In this document: one piece after another, positions 1 through 6,979 of the stretch
Numbering within the stretch: position 1 is the stretch's first letter
Layout: each line of letters opens with the position of its first letter
NCBI RefSeq assembly: GCF_020711195.1
Contig: NZ_JAJFAT010000016.1
Coordinates: forward strand, 1 to 49,728
Source: Halanaerobium polyolivorans
GTDB taxonomy: Bacteria > Bacillota > Halanaerobiia > Halanaerobiales > Halanaerobiaceae
Length of the DNA: 49,728 nt
Reading direction: 5' to 3'
Program-made: the position numbers and the translations under genes
The notes under the pieces: model-generated
Seen by the model: the letters and a program-made list of their open reading frames with translations, nothing else
What the model was told of the DNA's origin: nothing
Database searches by the model: none

Positions 1-133
1 ATCAACTAAAACTAATTTTATACAAGTAAAATTATTACAGTTTGAAATTAGTTCAATTTATTATTGCAATTTAGTATGTTTATTAAACCATATACAGAGC
101 AGTAGAAATTAATTAGATGAGGGAAGTTTAAAT

Positions 134-169
134 GCCCGCCTTTGACTAATCTCAGTTCAATTGGCGGGC
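134..169 (-). terminator. Hairpin downstream of cls, probable weak terminator
   Basis: A 7-bp G/C stem (134-140 with 163-169) is continued by a 4-bp inner stem (142-145 with 157-160). It lies just beyond the stop of the minus-strand cls gene. The T-rich stretch that follows on the minus strand is short, so termination may be inefficient. The rest of 1-196 holds no reading frame or motif I can recognise. Confidence 0.5.
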
Positions 170-196
170 TTAATTAATTAAAGCTATAATTTTGAG

Positions 197-1615
197 CTAT
201 AAAATTGGAGAAAGTAGTCTAGAAATTGATTCGCTTATCTTTAAAGTCCAACTTCTGTTTTGATAACCTTCCATCGTTATTTCATCTGAATATTTCAAAT
301 CATTATTAAATGTTTTTTCATGTTTTTCGGCAACTTTTTTGTCATAAATAAAGGCATTTATTTCGAAATTTAGCTTAAAACTGCGTGTATCCATGTTTGT
401 AGTGCCGATTGAAAGAATGCGTTCATCAATGGATATCGTTTTGCTGTGCAAAAAGCCTTTTGTATAACGGAAACAGCGGGCTCCAGATTCTAAAAGGCTG
501 CCTACAAATGAATGATTAGCCCCATAAACAAAGGGATGATCTGCTCTATCGGGAATCATTATCTTAACATCAATACCAGAACGAGCAGCAGTTTTTAAAG
601 CTTCCAGCACCGGTTGGTCTGGTATAAAATAAGGAGTTTGAATAGAAATACTTTTTTCAGCTCCATATATCATTTTAAGAAAAATAGATTTAATTATTTG
701 TTCTTTTGAATCTGGTCCACTGCTTACTATTTGGACTGGAGAACCTTCAGTTATATTTTTAGGTGGAAAGTATTTTTTTTCATTAAAGAGTTCTTCTCCA
801 AAAGCAAAATTCCAGTCCAATAAAAATCTATGCTGCATACTGTCTACATTTTTCCCTTTAATTCTTAAATGGGTGTCTCTCCAATCTGCAAATTTTTTAG
901 TATGACCAATATATTCCTCACCAACATTTATTCCGCCAAGATAGCCTATTTGACCATCGATTATAACATTTTTTCTGTGATTTCTATAATTAATATCCAG
1001 AATAAAAGGTGCAAATGGAGCTGTTTCTGCTCCTGCATCTTCCAGGATATTTAGGGAATGAACTGAGAGATTACGGCATCCCATTTTATCATAAAGCAGC
1101 CTAACTTCTACACCTTGAGCGGCTTTTTTAGCTAAAAGATTAATTAATTTATCACCAAGTTTGTCATCCTGAATAATATAATAATTGACATGAATAAATT
1201 TTTGGGCATTTTCAATGTCAGCAAAAAGGTCATTGAATTTATCACTGCCATTAGTATAAATTTTCAGGTTATTATAGCCAACAAGTGCAGTTGTTTTTGC
1301 TTCAAAGCCAAGTCTTATTATACTTCTTTCAAGTTTGCGAAAATTGGATTTAATTTCTGCCAGAAGCGCATTTTTTCTTTCTTCAGGCATGTTTTTTAAT
1401 TCATCTATGTATTGCTTTTTTCTAAATGTTTTTCTTTTTTTAGGAGTCAATCCCAGAAAAAGATATAATATGAAACCAAGCACCGGGATTAAAGTTAAAA
1501 TCAATAACCATCCCCAGGTTGCGGTTGGATCTCTTCTTTCAAAAAATATAAGCAGGATAATAAAAATAATATTTAAGATAATTATTGCTGTAGGTAAATA
1601 AGTAAATAAATTCAT
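197..1615 (-). CDS. cls: Cardiolipin synthase
   Basis: Membrane phospholipase-D-family enzyme that condenses two phosphatidylglycerols, giving cardiolipin and glycerol. The 472-residue length is typical. Two N-terminal transmembrane helices (about residues 5-25 and 35-55, with an RRDP..TWGW stretch between them as in the PLDc_N domain) are followed by two catalytic HKD motifs. The first is HRKNVIID in a GYLGGINVGEEY context and the second is HSKTISID followed by SIGTTNMDTRSF. The start is an ATG preceded by GGAGG. It is alone on the minus strand and divergent from the NusG-like/purC pair. Cardiolipin commonly matters for osmotic adaptation, so the enzyme would suit a salt-adapted cell, but that is inference. 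No damage is seen. Confidence 0.95.
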   Translation of the reverse strand: MNLFTYLPTAIIILNIIFIILLIFFERRDPTATWGWLLILTLIPVLGFILYLFLGLTPKKRKTFRKKQYIDELKNMPEERKNALLAEIKSNFRKLERSIIRLGFEAKTTALVGYNNLKIYTNGSDKFNDLFADIENAQKFIHVNYYIIQDDKLGDKLINLLAKKAAQGVEVRLLYDKMGCRNLSVHSLNILEDAGAETAPFAPFILDINYRNHRKNVIIDGQIGYLGGINVGEEYIGHTKKFADWRDTHLRIKGKNVDSMQHRFLLDWNFAFGEELFNEKKYFPPKNITEGSPVQIVSSGPDSKEQIIKSIFLKMIYGAEKSISIQTPYFIPDQPVLEALKTAARSGIDVKIMIPDRADHPFVYGANHSFVGSLLESGARCFRYTKGFLHSKTISIDERILSIGTTNMDTRSFKLNFEINAFIYDKKVAEKHEKTFNNDLKYSDEITMEGYQNRSWTLKISESISRLLSPIL

Positions 1616-1700
1616 AAAAACCTCCCTGCTAAATCAATTATATCTAATTTCTTAACTAATTATATTATATATGCTAATTCTTCTTTATACAAATATCAGT

Positions 1701-1730
1701 TTGCAGTAGCTAGTAATATCTGTGTATAAT
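1701..1730 (+). promoter_or_regulatory. Probable sigma-A promoter for the NusG-like/purC pair
   Basis: TTGCAG at 1701-1706 and a perfect TATAAT at 1725-1730 are separated by 18 bases, and TGTG precedes the -10 box. The start codon of the next gene lies 40 bases downstream. The assignment rests on consensus match only. Confidence 0.6.
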
Positions 1731-1769
1731 AGAAAGAGAAAAGAAAACCGAAAATATTAAGGAGCAGAA

Positions 1770-2192
1770 ATGAGTATATTTAAAATTTTAACTTTATATG
1801 ATAAGATCTTAATAGTTTTAATTATTGCAATGTCAATTTTGTCAATAATATCTTTTATTATATTTGCTGGAGATAGTATTAATGGAGAAAAGTATGCAGT
1901 TATAAAAATTAATAATCAGGAGGTTCAAAGATATCAATTAGATGGAAGCAGTAGGACTGAGAAATTTGAAATTGAAGTTGAAAATGAAATTTATCTAGGT
2001 GAATTAGTTATTGATGAGCAAAGGGTTAGGCTAAAAAGGCTGTCTAAAGAGATATTACCATTATCAATTCATTCAGATACAGGTTGGATTAGCAATCAAT
2101 TCCAAACTATTATAGCCTTACCTATTAAATTAACTGTAGAAATAGAAACTAGTGAGGAAAACAACTTAGAATATGATGGTATTGTTTATTAA
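1770..2192 (+). CDS. NusG domain II-containing membrane-anchored protein
   Basis: A 140-residue protein with one N-terminal transmembrane helix (about residues 13-35) and an extracytoplasmic domain resembling the stand-alone NusG domain II family of Firmicutes. The family's TGWI....Q.II.LP.KL pattern is visible near residues 105-125. In many relatives this stretch carries a pair of cysteines around the TGWI segment; here those positions are occupied by other residues (LPLSIHSDTGWI, IIALP). The start is an ATG with AAGGAG upstream. It sits 27 bases ahead of purC behind a good promoter, so the two are probably cotranscribed. The function of the family is unknown. It is not the transcription factor NusG itself, since the NGN domain is absent. 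Confidence 0.75.
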   Translation: MSIFKILTLYDKILIVLIIAMSILSIISFIIFAGDSINGEKYAVIKINNQEVQRYQLDGSSRTEKFEIEVENEIYLGELVIDEQRVRLKRLSKEILPLSIHSDTGWISNQFQTIIALPIKLTVEIETSEENNLEYDGIVY

Positions 2193-2219
2193 TAGAATAA
2201 TTAGAGGGGGAAATAAGCA

Positions 2220-2909
2220 GTGGAAATGATCTATGAAGGAAAAACAAAAGATGTATATAAATTAGAAGACGGTAACTATTTGCTTAAATTTAAAGATGAT
2301 CTAACAGGGGAAGCTGGAGTTTTTGATCCAGGAGCTAACTCAGTTGCTTTATCTATAGATGGGGCAGGTAAGGCAGGACTTAGACTTAGCAAATTTTTCT
2401 TTGAAAAGTTAGAAGAAAAAGAAATACCAACTCATTATATAGAGGCAGATATTGAAAAAGCAACTATGACTGTTAAATCTGCTGAAGTCTTTGGAGAAGG
2501 GCTTGAAGTTATTTGTCGCTATAGAGCAGTTGGAAGTTTTTTGGGTCGTTATGGTAAATATGTTGAAGAAGGGGAACAACTTGATGCTTATGTAGAAGTT
2601 ACCTTAAAAGATGATGAACGTGGTGACCCTCTTATTAACAAAGACGCTCTTGCTATGCTCGATATATTGTCTAAAGATGAATATAAAGAATTAAAGATGC
2701 TGACAAAAAATATAGCAGCTGTTGTTAAAGAAGAACTCAAGAAAAAAGGTATAGAGTTATATGATATCAAATTTGAGTTTGGTAGAGTTGGAGCAGACAA
2801 AGAAATAGCTTTAATCGATGAAATTTCAGGTAGTAATATGAGAGCTTATAAAGATGGTGAATATATTGAGCCATTAGTTCTTTCTAAAATCATGTTGGAA
2901 GAAGAATAA
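2220..2909 (+). CDS. purC: Phosphoribosylaminoimidazole-succinocarboxamide synthase (SAICAR synthetase)
   Basis: Purine biosynthesis enzyme that joins CAIR and aspartate with ATP to give SAICAR. The 229-residue length is normal for bacterial PurC. Family landmarks are visible: YEGKTKDVY at the N-terminus (glycine-rich ATP loop), ICRYRAVGSFLGRYG in the middle, DPLINKD, and LIDEISGSNMR near the C-terminus. I chose the GTG at 2220 because AGAGGGGG ends nine bases upstream; an ATG two codons later is the alternative. No other purine gene is nearby, so purC is detached from the usual pur operon. A terminator follows directly, closing the NusG-like/purC transcript. Confidence 0.95.
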   Translation: MEMIYEGKTKDVYKLEDGNYLLKFKDDLTGEAGVFDPGANSVALSIDGAGKAGLRLSKFFFEKLEEKEIPTHYIEADIEKATMTVKSAEVFGEGLEVICRYRAVGSFLGRYGKYVEEGEQLDAYVEVTLKDDERGDPLINKDALAMLDILSKDEYKELKMLTKNIAAVVKEELKKKGIELYDIKFEFGRVGADKEIALIDEISGSNMRAYKDGEYIEPLVLSKIMLEEE

Positions 2910-2923
2910 TTTGGCTTTTAAAT

Positions 2924-2958
2924 GGCAGCTTAAGTTTAGTATATAGCTGCTGTTTTTT
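2924..2958 (+). terminator. Rho-independent terminator after purC
   Basis: GCAGCT at 2925-2930 pairs with AGCTGC at 2945-2950, followed by TG and six T (2953-2958). It lies 15 bases after the purC stop codon. The T-run runs into the first codons of the pseudogene frame that follows. Confidence 0.8.
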
Positions 2959-3224
2959 CGATTTATGCAGAGAGTGGGCTTGATGAAGAAATAGCTCAGA
3001 TTAGTCAATTTGGTGAGGTAAACAGGCTCAGTCAAAATATTGGTGGTAATGATTTGGATATAATTTGAGTAAGATCTGATGATTTATCAGAATATGAACT
3101 TGAATCAGCTGAAATTAAACTGGCTGATTTCGAAGATTTTCTAATAGTAGTATTTTATGAATACCAAAGCTTGGATATTGATGAAAAGGCACAATTTGAA
3201 GTGAGAGATTTGGAGCTTCGCTAA
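2955..3224 (+). pseudogene. Remnant of an unrecognised gene, 5'-truncated with an in-frame TGA
   Basis: One frame (codons in register with 2967) reads coherently for about 37 codons, is broken by TGA at 3066-3068, then continues in the same frame for 51 codons to TAA at 3222-3224. The composition is protein-like and acidic, for example YELESAEIKLADFEDFL and YEYQSLDIDEKAQFEV. There is no start codon with a ribosome binding site, and the frame begins inside the T-run of the purC terminator, so the 5' part appears lost. A proper terminator follows at 3238, as expected for the end of a former gene. I do not recognise the family. A single T/C difference would turn the TGA into an arginine codon. 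Confidence 0.6.
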
Positions 3225-3237
3225 AATATTTAATCTT

Positions 3238-3266
3238 CAGTCAGCTTAAAGCTGGCTGTTTTTTTT
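3238..3266 (+). terminator. Rho-independent terminator after the gene remnant
   Basis: CAGTCAGC (3238-3245) pairs with GCTGGCTG (3251-3258) with one G-T wobble and a five-base loop, followed by eight T. Confidence 0.85.
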
Positions 3267-3347
3267 CTTCGAAATTGTAGTTTAACTAATAGCTAATTAT
3301 TTGGCCAGAAATTATAATTAATATAAAGCTCAAAGGAGGAAATAGCT

Positions 3348-3671
3348 ATGCATGATGATCAACTGACTCCAGAAAATATAATAAAAGCTGCAGAAATATT
3401 GAAGCTAAAAAACAAGGAATCACTGTTAGATATTAAAAATAAATACAGAAGTCTGGCTAAAAAATGGCATCCAGATAGTTGTAAAGAAAAGCAAAAAGAT
3501 TGTGAAGAAAAAATCAGAGAAATCTCATGGGCCTACAATATAATAAAAAATTATTGTCAAAATTATTTATATGATTTTAAAAAAGGAGAAATAATAGATA
3601 ATCTTCCCAGAGATATTCAAGCCCAAGAAAAATTGAAAAGGCAGTTCAAAAAAGGGTCGCTCTGGAGTTAA
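3348..3671 (+). CDS. Small J-domain (DnaJ-like) protein
   Basis: A 107-residue protein that is mostly one J domain. Helix II, KYRSLAKKWHPD, carries the HPD tripeptide (about residues 40-42) that stimulates the ATPase of Hsp70/DnaK. Helix III is EKIREISWAYNIIKNY. The glycine/phenylalanine region, the zinc-finger repeats and the substrate-binding domains of full DnaJ are absent, so it is probably a specialised Hsp70 co-chaperone (type III). The C-terminal 30 residues are basic. The ATG start is supported by AAAGGAGGA eight bases upstream. It is a single gene between two terminator-flanked regions. The J domain is certain; the client is unknown. Confidence 0.85.
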   Translation: MHDDQLTPENIIKAAEILKLKNKESLLDIKNKYRSLAKKWHPDSCKEKQKDCEEKIREISWAYNIIKNYCQNYLYDFKKGEIIDNLPRDIQAQEKLKRQFKKGSLWS

Positions 3672-3728
3672 AATTAAAAAATAAAAACTTTAAAAATTGT
3701 AAGTTATTATACATTAATTTAGCTCAGA

Positions 3729-3756
3729 TTGTTTATAATGTATTTAATAATATAAT
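3729..3756 (+). promoter_or_regulatory. Promoter for the small-gene transcript at 3.8-4.1 kb
   Basis: TTGTTT at 3729-3734 and a perfect TATAAT at 3751-3756 with 16 bases between them. Transcription would begin near 3763 and leave a leader of about 30 bases before the first small start codon. Confidence 0.55.
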
Positions 3757-3793
3757 TAGCCTATAAGATTATAAAACAATAAGAGGTGATAGA

Positions 3794-3952
3794 GTGAAAG
3801 TCTGCTCGCAAACCTCGTGGGCTTGCCCCGAGGAGGGTCAAAAGATGTTTAAAGAAATTCAAAGATTAATTTTCAAAATGGCTGAAGCAGAAATGCAGGC
3901 AAGAGGTTATAAGGTTGAGTCTAATAAAAAAAGAGGAGAGGTGTCAATATAA
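3794..3952 (+). CDS. Small hypothetical protein (52 or 35 residues)
   Basis: I do not recognise this gene. The frame opens with GTG at 3794, which has AGAGGTGAT just upstream, and runs to TAA at 3950-3952 (52 residues). A second in-frame start, ATG at 3845, has the better ribosome binding site (AGGAGGG at 3831-3837) and would give 35 residues, beginning MFKEIQRLIFKMAEAEMQ. That part is a probable amphipathic helix with a basic tail. The extra N-terminal 17 residues hold two cysteines and are encoded by a GC-rich hairpin unlike the surrounding DNA. The gene sits behind its own promoter and one base ahead of a second tiny gene. It may be a real small protein or part of a regulatory RNA. Confidence 0.45.
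   Translation: MKVCSQTSWACPEEGQKMFKEIQRLIFKMAEAEMQARGYKVESNKKRGEVSI
3813..3833 (+). promoter_or_regulatory. GC-rich hairpin overlapping the ribosome binding site of the internal ATG
   Basis: CCTCG (3813-3817) pairs with CGAGG (3829-3833) and GGG (3819-3821) with CCC (3826-3828), with one bulged T at 3818 and a CTTG tetraloop. The 3' arm overlaps the AGGAGG that would serve the ATG at 3845, so folding would hide that site. No T-run follows, so it is not a terminator. It is the most G+C-rich element in the neighbourhood. Confidence 0.55.
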
Positions 3953-3953
3953 G

Positions 3954-4046
3954 ATGAAAAAAACAAAAGAATTTACATTAACAATGATGCTGCTTAATCC
4001 AAGTTGGACTATAAATGGTGCTGATAAAGATAGCTGGAACTTTTGA
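3954..4046 (+). CDS. Tiny hypothetical protein (30 residues)
   Basis: ATG at 3954 starts one base after the TAA of the preceding small gene, a spacing typical of translational coupling. The frame encodes 30 residues beginning MKKTKEFTLTMMLLNPSW and ends at TGA 4044-4046. The nearest purine-rich site (AGAGGAGAGG) is 12-14 bases upstream, longer than usual. No family is recognised, and the short length makes coding status uncertain. It is the last frame before the terminator at 4074. Confidence 0.35.
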   Translation: MKKTKEFTLTMMLLNPSWTINGADKDSWNF

Positions 4047-4068
4047 GAATGACCCAAAAATGATATTA

Positions 4069-4242
4069 TTAGGACTCCCTTGATGAAGAGTTTTTCTCTT
4101 TGTAAAGGGAGTTTTTAAAATTTTTGCTACCATAATAAGCCTGTACTTCTTGTAATTTTTTTAATTTTTTCATAAGAATTTTAATTCTTTCTTCAGAGCT
4201 TTTTGCATTTTGGAATTCATCGAGCGGCTTTTTATTATCCAT
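4069..4242 (-). CDS. Small basic helical protein (57 residues), unrecognised
   Basis: A 57-codon frame on the minus strand, from ATG at 4240-4242 to TAA at 4069-4071. The start is well supported by AAAGGAGCC upstream and by a promoter on the minus strand (4286-4315). The protein begins MDNKKPLDEFQNAKSSEERI and continues with a lysine/leucine-rich helix (KILMKKLKKLQEVQAYY), so it is probably one long helix with a polar tail. No family is recognised. Its last 16 codons are read through the hairpin that terminates the opposing small-gene transcript, so the two transcripts overlap at their 3' ends. Confidence 0.6.
   Translation of the reverse strand: MDNKKPLDEFQNAKSSEERIKILMKKLKKLQEVQAYYGSKNFKNSLYKEKNSSSRES
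4074..4116 (+). terminator. Terminator of the small-gene transcript
   Basis: ACTCCCTT (4074-4081) pairs with AAGGGAGT (4104-4111), with an inner AAGAG/CTCTT stem, and is followed by five T. It also encodes the C-terminus of the opposing small gene. Confidence 0.75.
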
Positions 4243-4285
4243 GATACTTGGCTCCTTTCTTATCTAGGTATTTTTAATAAATATA

Positions 4286-4315
4286 ATTATATATACTTTT
4301 AAAAGAAAAAAGCAA
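4286..4315 (-). promoter_or_regulatory. Minus-strand promoter for the 57-residue gene
   Basis: Read on the minus strand, TTGCTT (4315-4310) and TATAAT (4291-4286) have 18 bases between them. The start codon lies 44 bases further on. Confidence 0.5.
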
Positions 4316-4381
4316 TATAATTTGAATTTATATAATTGTATACATATATTTTTTTTGCTTTAATATGCTTTTAAGCTTTAA

Positions 4382-4410
4382 TTGCTTTATTTGTCTGAGC
4401 TTGATAAAAT
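4382..4410 (+). promoter_or_regulatory. Probable promoter for the MATE exporter
   Basis: TTGCTT at 4382-4387 and TAAAAT at 4405-4410 with exactly 17 bases between; TGA before the -10 box gives an extended -10. The same TTGCTT-N17-TAAAAT arrangement recurs at 20225 and 26555. The leader to the start codon is about 85 bases. The remainder of 4243-4500 is AT-rich and shows nothing else I recognise. Confidence 0.55.
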
Positions 4411-4500
4411 AATATAAGCGCTTTTAAGCTAAGAAATAAGGTTTAAATTCTTATTTAGAATAGATATTTCAGTTATTTAATTAGAGGAAGGATTGATATT

Positions 4501-5862
4501 TTGAAATCTCCTAGAAATAATCAACAACAGATAATCGGAGAGCCTATATTGCCAACTTTATTGAAATTATCTTGGCCGATAGTAATTGGGCAGGGAATGC
4601 ATTTAATGTATCAATTAGCTGATACATTTTGGGTAGGAAGGCTTGGGCCAGAATATCTAGCAGCTATTTCGCTTTCCTTTCCTCTCTTATTCATAGTTTA
4701 TTCGATGGGAGCCGGTTTTTCAGTGGCTGGAGTAGCCTTAGTTTCTCAGTATACTGGGGCAGAAAAGCCCAAGATGGCAAGCAGAGCAACCGGACAGATA
4801 TTTGTAGTTGCAATTCTTATTTCTATATTTTTTACAGCTGCAGCTTTGTATTTTAGTGAAACCATGTTTATATTAATTGGAGCTGAAGAGGAAGTTCTCC
4901 CCCTGGCTTTAGAATATTTTAGGATCTATGTTTCCGGTATTCCGATAATTTTCATTTATTATATTTTTTCATCAGTTTTAGAAGGAATTGGAGATACAAT
5001 TACTCCAATGAAAATTAAAATGTTTACAGTGGTTTTAAATATTATTTTAGATCCTTTTTTAATTTTTGGTTGGAGTGTTTTCCCTGAAATGGGCATAGGC
5101 GGTGCTGCCTTAGCAACTGTTTTGTCAAGGCTGGCTGCCGGATTAGTTGGAATTTACATTATGTTCTGGGATTTATCTGCAATCAAATTAAGTCTTAAAG
5201 ATTTTTATCCAGATTTAGCAATGATAAAAAAGATTTTTAAAATTGGAACTCCAGCAGCTTTAGGAGATTCTGCTATGGCAGTAGCTTTAACTGTTATGAC
5301 TTCAATTGTTGCAGGGTTTGGAACAATAACCTTAGCTGCCTGGGGGATAGCTAATCGGATCACTGCTGTAATAAGGATGCCTGCTTTTGGTATGGGCAGA
5401 GCTACAGGAATCATGGTTGGCCAGCATTTGGGGGCTGAACAACCCTCTGAAGCTAATAAGGTATCCTGGTTGGGAACAGCAGTTACTTTTGGCTCTATGC
5501 TAGTTGTGGCAGTGTTATTTTTATTTATATCACCGAATTTAGTTTCATTATTTACTGAAGACATTTCTGTGATAAATATTGGAGCTGAGTATCTCAGAAT
5601 TTCAGCTTTTGCTTTTGCTTTTTTAGGAGCTCAGATAGTACTAAGTGGAGCTTTAAATGGAGCTGGGAAAACAATTCAGCAGACTTTTTTCAGGCTTTTA
5701 ACTCTTTGGATATTTCAGATACCTTTATCTTATTTATTAGCCTATCAATTTAATTTTGGCAGACAGGGTATTTGGTGGGGGATTTTACTGGCAAAAATTA
5801 TTGGTCTAGCAATCTTAATGGTCTGGTTTAATAAGGGGAGTTGGCAGAGCAAAGAAATATAA
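4501..5862 (+). CDS. MATE-family multidrug/metabolite exporter
   Basis: Inner-membrane antiporter of the MATE family, which expels cationic drugs or metabolites in exchange for sodium or protons. It has 453 residues and about 12 hydrophobic segments arranged as two repeats. The first repeat shows LSWPIVIGQGMHLMYQLADT with FWVGRLGP, the usual MATE N-terminus; the second repeats the pattern around residue 250. The start is TTG at 4501 with GAGGAAGG upstream. The stop is followed 17 bases later by the start of the dCMP-deaminase-like gene, with trmO 37 bases further on, so the three are probably one transcript. The substrate cannot be told from sequence. Confidence 0.9.
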   Translation: MKSPRNNQQQIIGEPILPTLLKLSWPIVIGQGMHLMYQLADTFWVGRLGPEYLAAISLSFPLLFIVYSMGAGFSVAGVALVSQYTGAEKPKMASRATGQIFVVAILISIFFTAAALYFSETMFILIGAEEEVLPLALEYFRIYVSGIPIIFIYYIFSSVLEGIGDTITPMKIKMFTVVLNIILDPFLIFGWSVFPEMGIGGAALATVLSRLAAGLVGIYIMFWDLSAIKLSLKDFYPDLAMIKKIFKIGTPAALGDSAMAVALTVMTSIVAGFGTITLAAWGIANRITAVIRMPAFGMGRATGIMVGQHLGAEQPSEANKVSWLGTAVTFGSMLVVAVLFLFISPNLVSLFTEDISVINIGAEYLRISAFAFAFLGAQIVLSGALNGAGKTIQQTFFRLLTLWIFQIPLSYLLAYQFNFGRQGIWWGILLAKIIGLAILMVWFNKGSWQSKEI

Positions 5863-5879
5863 AGGAGGGAGTGATTTAT

Positions 5880-6323
5880 TTGGAGAGGCCGAACTGGAAT
5901 GAATATTTTATGGAAATGGCTGAATTAGTTGCCAAAAGAGCAACCTGTCTTAGGCGCAGGGTAGGTGCAGTTTTAGTAAAAGACAGAAAAGTTTTAGCTA
6001 CTGGATATAATGGAGCTCCAAAAGCTATAAGTCATTGTGAAGAAACAGGTTGTTTGAGAACAGAACTGGAGATTCCTAGTGGAGAGAGACATGAGATTTG
6101 TCGGGGTGTTCATGCTGAACAAAATTTAGTTGCTCAGGCTGCTTTTCATGGGGTTAAAACTGAAGGATCAACAGTTTATTGCACTAATCAACCTTGTGTA
6201 ATTTGCACAAAAATCTTGATAAATGCCGGAATTAAAAAGATTTATTATAAAAATTCTTATGCAGATAAATTTGCAGAAAAGCTCTTAAATGAATCACAGG
6301 TTGAGTTCATTAAATTTGATTGA
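5880..6323 (+). CDS. comEB: dCMP deaminase family protein (ComEB-like)
   Basis: Zinc-dependent deoxycytidylate deaminase of the ComEB/T4 type, converting dCMP to dUMP for thymidylate synthesis. Counting from TTG at 5880, the catalytic HAE motif is H78-A79-E80 (GVHAEQN), and the zinc cysteines are in PCVIC (C106 and C109). Additional Cys/His residues between positions 53 and 74 match the second zinc site of this subfamily. I prefer the TTG at 5880 because AAAGGAGGG lies ten bases upstream; an upstream in-frame TTG at 5841 lies inside the MATE gene and lacks such a site. The resulting 148 residues are normal for the family. Confidence 0.88.
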   Translation: MERPNWNEYFMEMAELVAKRATCLRRRVGAVLVKDRKVLATGYNGAPKAISHCEETGCLRTELEIPSGERHEICRGVHAEQNLVAQAAFHGVKTEGSTVYCTNQPCVICTKILINAGIKKIYYKNSYADKFAEKLLNESQVEFIKFD

Positions 6324-6360
6324 GAATTAAGATAAAAATTAAAAGTGAGGTTAAAAATTT

Positions 6361-6846
6361 ATGGAAATAACTTATAAGGAAATAGGAAAAATTAGATCTA
6401 ATTTTAAAGAAGCAGAAGGAACACCTATTCAGCCAACTGCAAAAGACTCTGCTAAAGGAAGAATAGAATTATTAGCTGAATATAAGCAGGGGCTAAAAGA
6501 TCTAGCTGGTTTTTCGCATTTAATATTGTTGTATCACTGTCATAAAGCTGGGAAAGCAGCCTTAACTGTTAAACCATTTATGGAAGATAAGCCGCACGGA
6601 ATATTCTCTATTAGAGCTCCGAGTCGACCGAACTCTATTGGGCTATCTGTTGTTCAACTAGAAAAAATTGAAGATAATATTATCTATATCAAAGATGTAG
6701 ATATACTGGATAAAACACCTCTGCTCGATATTAAGCCTTATGTGCCAGAATTTGATAGAAGAGAAAATGTCAAAATCGGCTGGCTAGAAAAAAATGTTGC
6801 TAAGCTTTCTTCTATGAAAGATGATGGTAGATTTACAGATAAATAG
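6361..6846 (+). CDS. trmO: tRNA methyltransferase TrmO (TsaA/YaeB family)
   Basis: SAM-dependent enzyme that methylates N6-threonylcarbamoyladenosine at position 37 of certain tRNAs. The 161-residue protein is a single TsaA-like beta-barrel. The hallmark HGIFSIRAPSRPNSIGLSVV is at about residues 80-99, the N-terminal IGKIRSNF strand is present, and the DIKPYVPEFD motif is near the C-terminus. The length suits the short TrmO form without the C-terminal extension seen in enterobacteria. The start is ATG with GTGAGG upstream. It follows the deaminase gene by 37 bases and probably ends that transcript, although I see no clear terminator behind it. Confidence 0.9.
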   Translation: MEITYKEIGKIRSNFKEAEGTPIQPTAKDSAKGRIELLAEYKQGLKDLAGFSHLILLYHCHKAGKAALTVKPFMEDKPHGIFSIRAPSRPNSIGLSVVQLEKIEDNIIYIKDVDILDKTPLLDIKPYVPEFDRRENVKIGWLEKNVAKLSSMKDDGRFTDK

Positions 6847-6884
6847 AATCTATAGATGCTATTGGGATTATCTGGGAGATTTTA

Positions 6885-6913
6885 TTTACAATTATTAAAA
6901 TTAATGATAGAAT
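6885..6913 (+). promoter_or_regulatory. Promoter for the ATP-grasp/esterase pair
   Basis: TTTACA at 6885-6890 and TAGAAT at 6908-6913, exactly 17 bases apart, each one mismatch from consensus. The leader to the ATG at 6980 is about 60 bases. Confidence 0.65.
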
Positions 6914-6979
6914 TTAATTTATACTAATAATAATTATTTCTAGTTTGACGTAACTATATTAAGAAATGGAGGTATTTTT

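Noticed and set aside
3066-3068. TGA in the 2955-3224 frame as a selenocysteine codon
   Set aside because: No convincing selenocysteine-insertion hairpin directly downstream, no redox-type context around the codon, and the frame also lacks a start; simple decay explains it better.
4261-4500. AT-rich stretch as a replication origin
   Set aside because: No DnaA-box cluster or iterons are visible; the AT content is ordinary for intergenic DNA here.
5205-5564. Minus-strand open frame of 119 codons inside the MATE gene
   Set aside because: It is a shadow of the coding strand, with no ribosome binding site and low-complexity composition.
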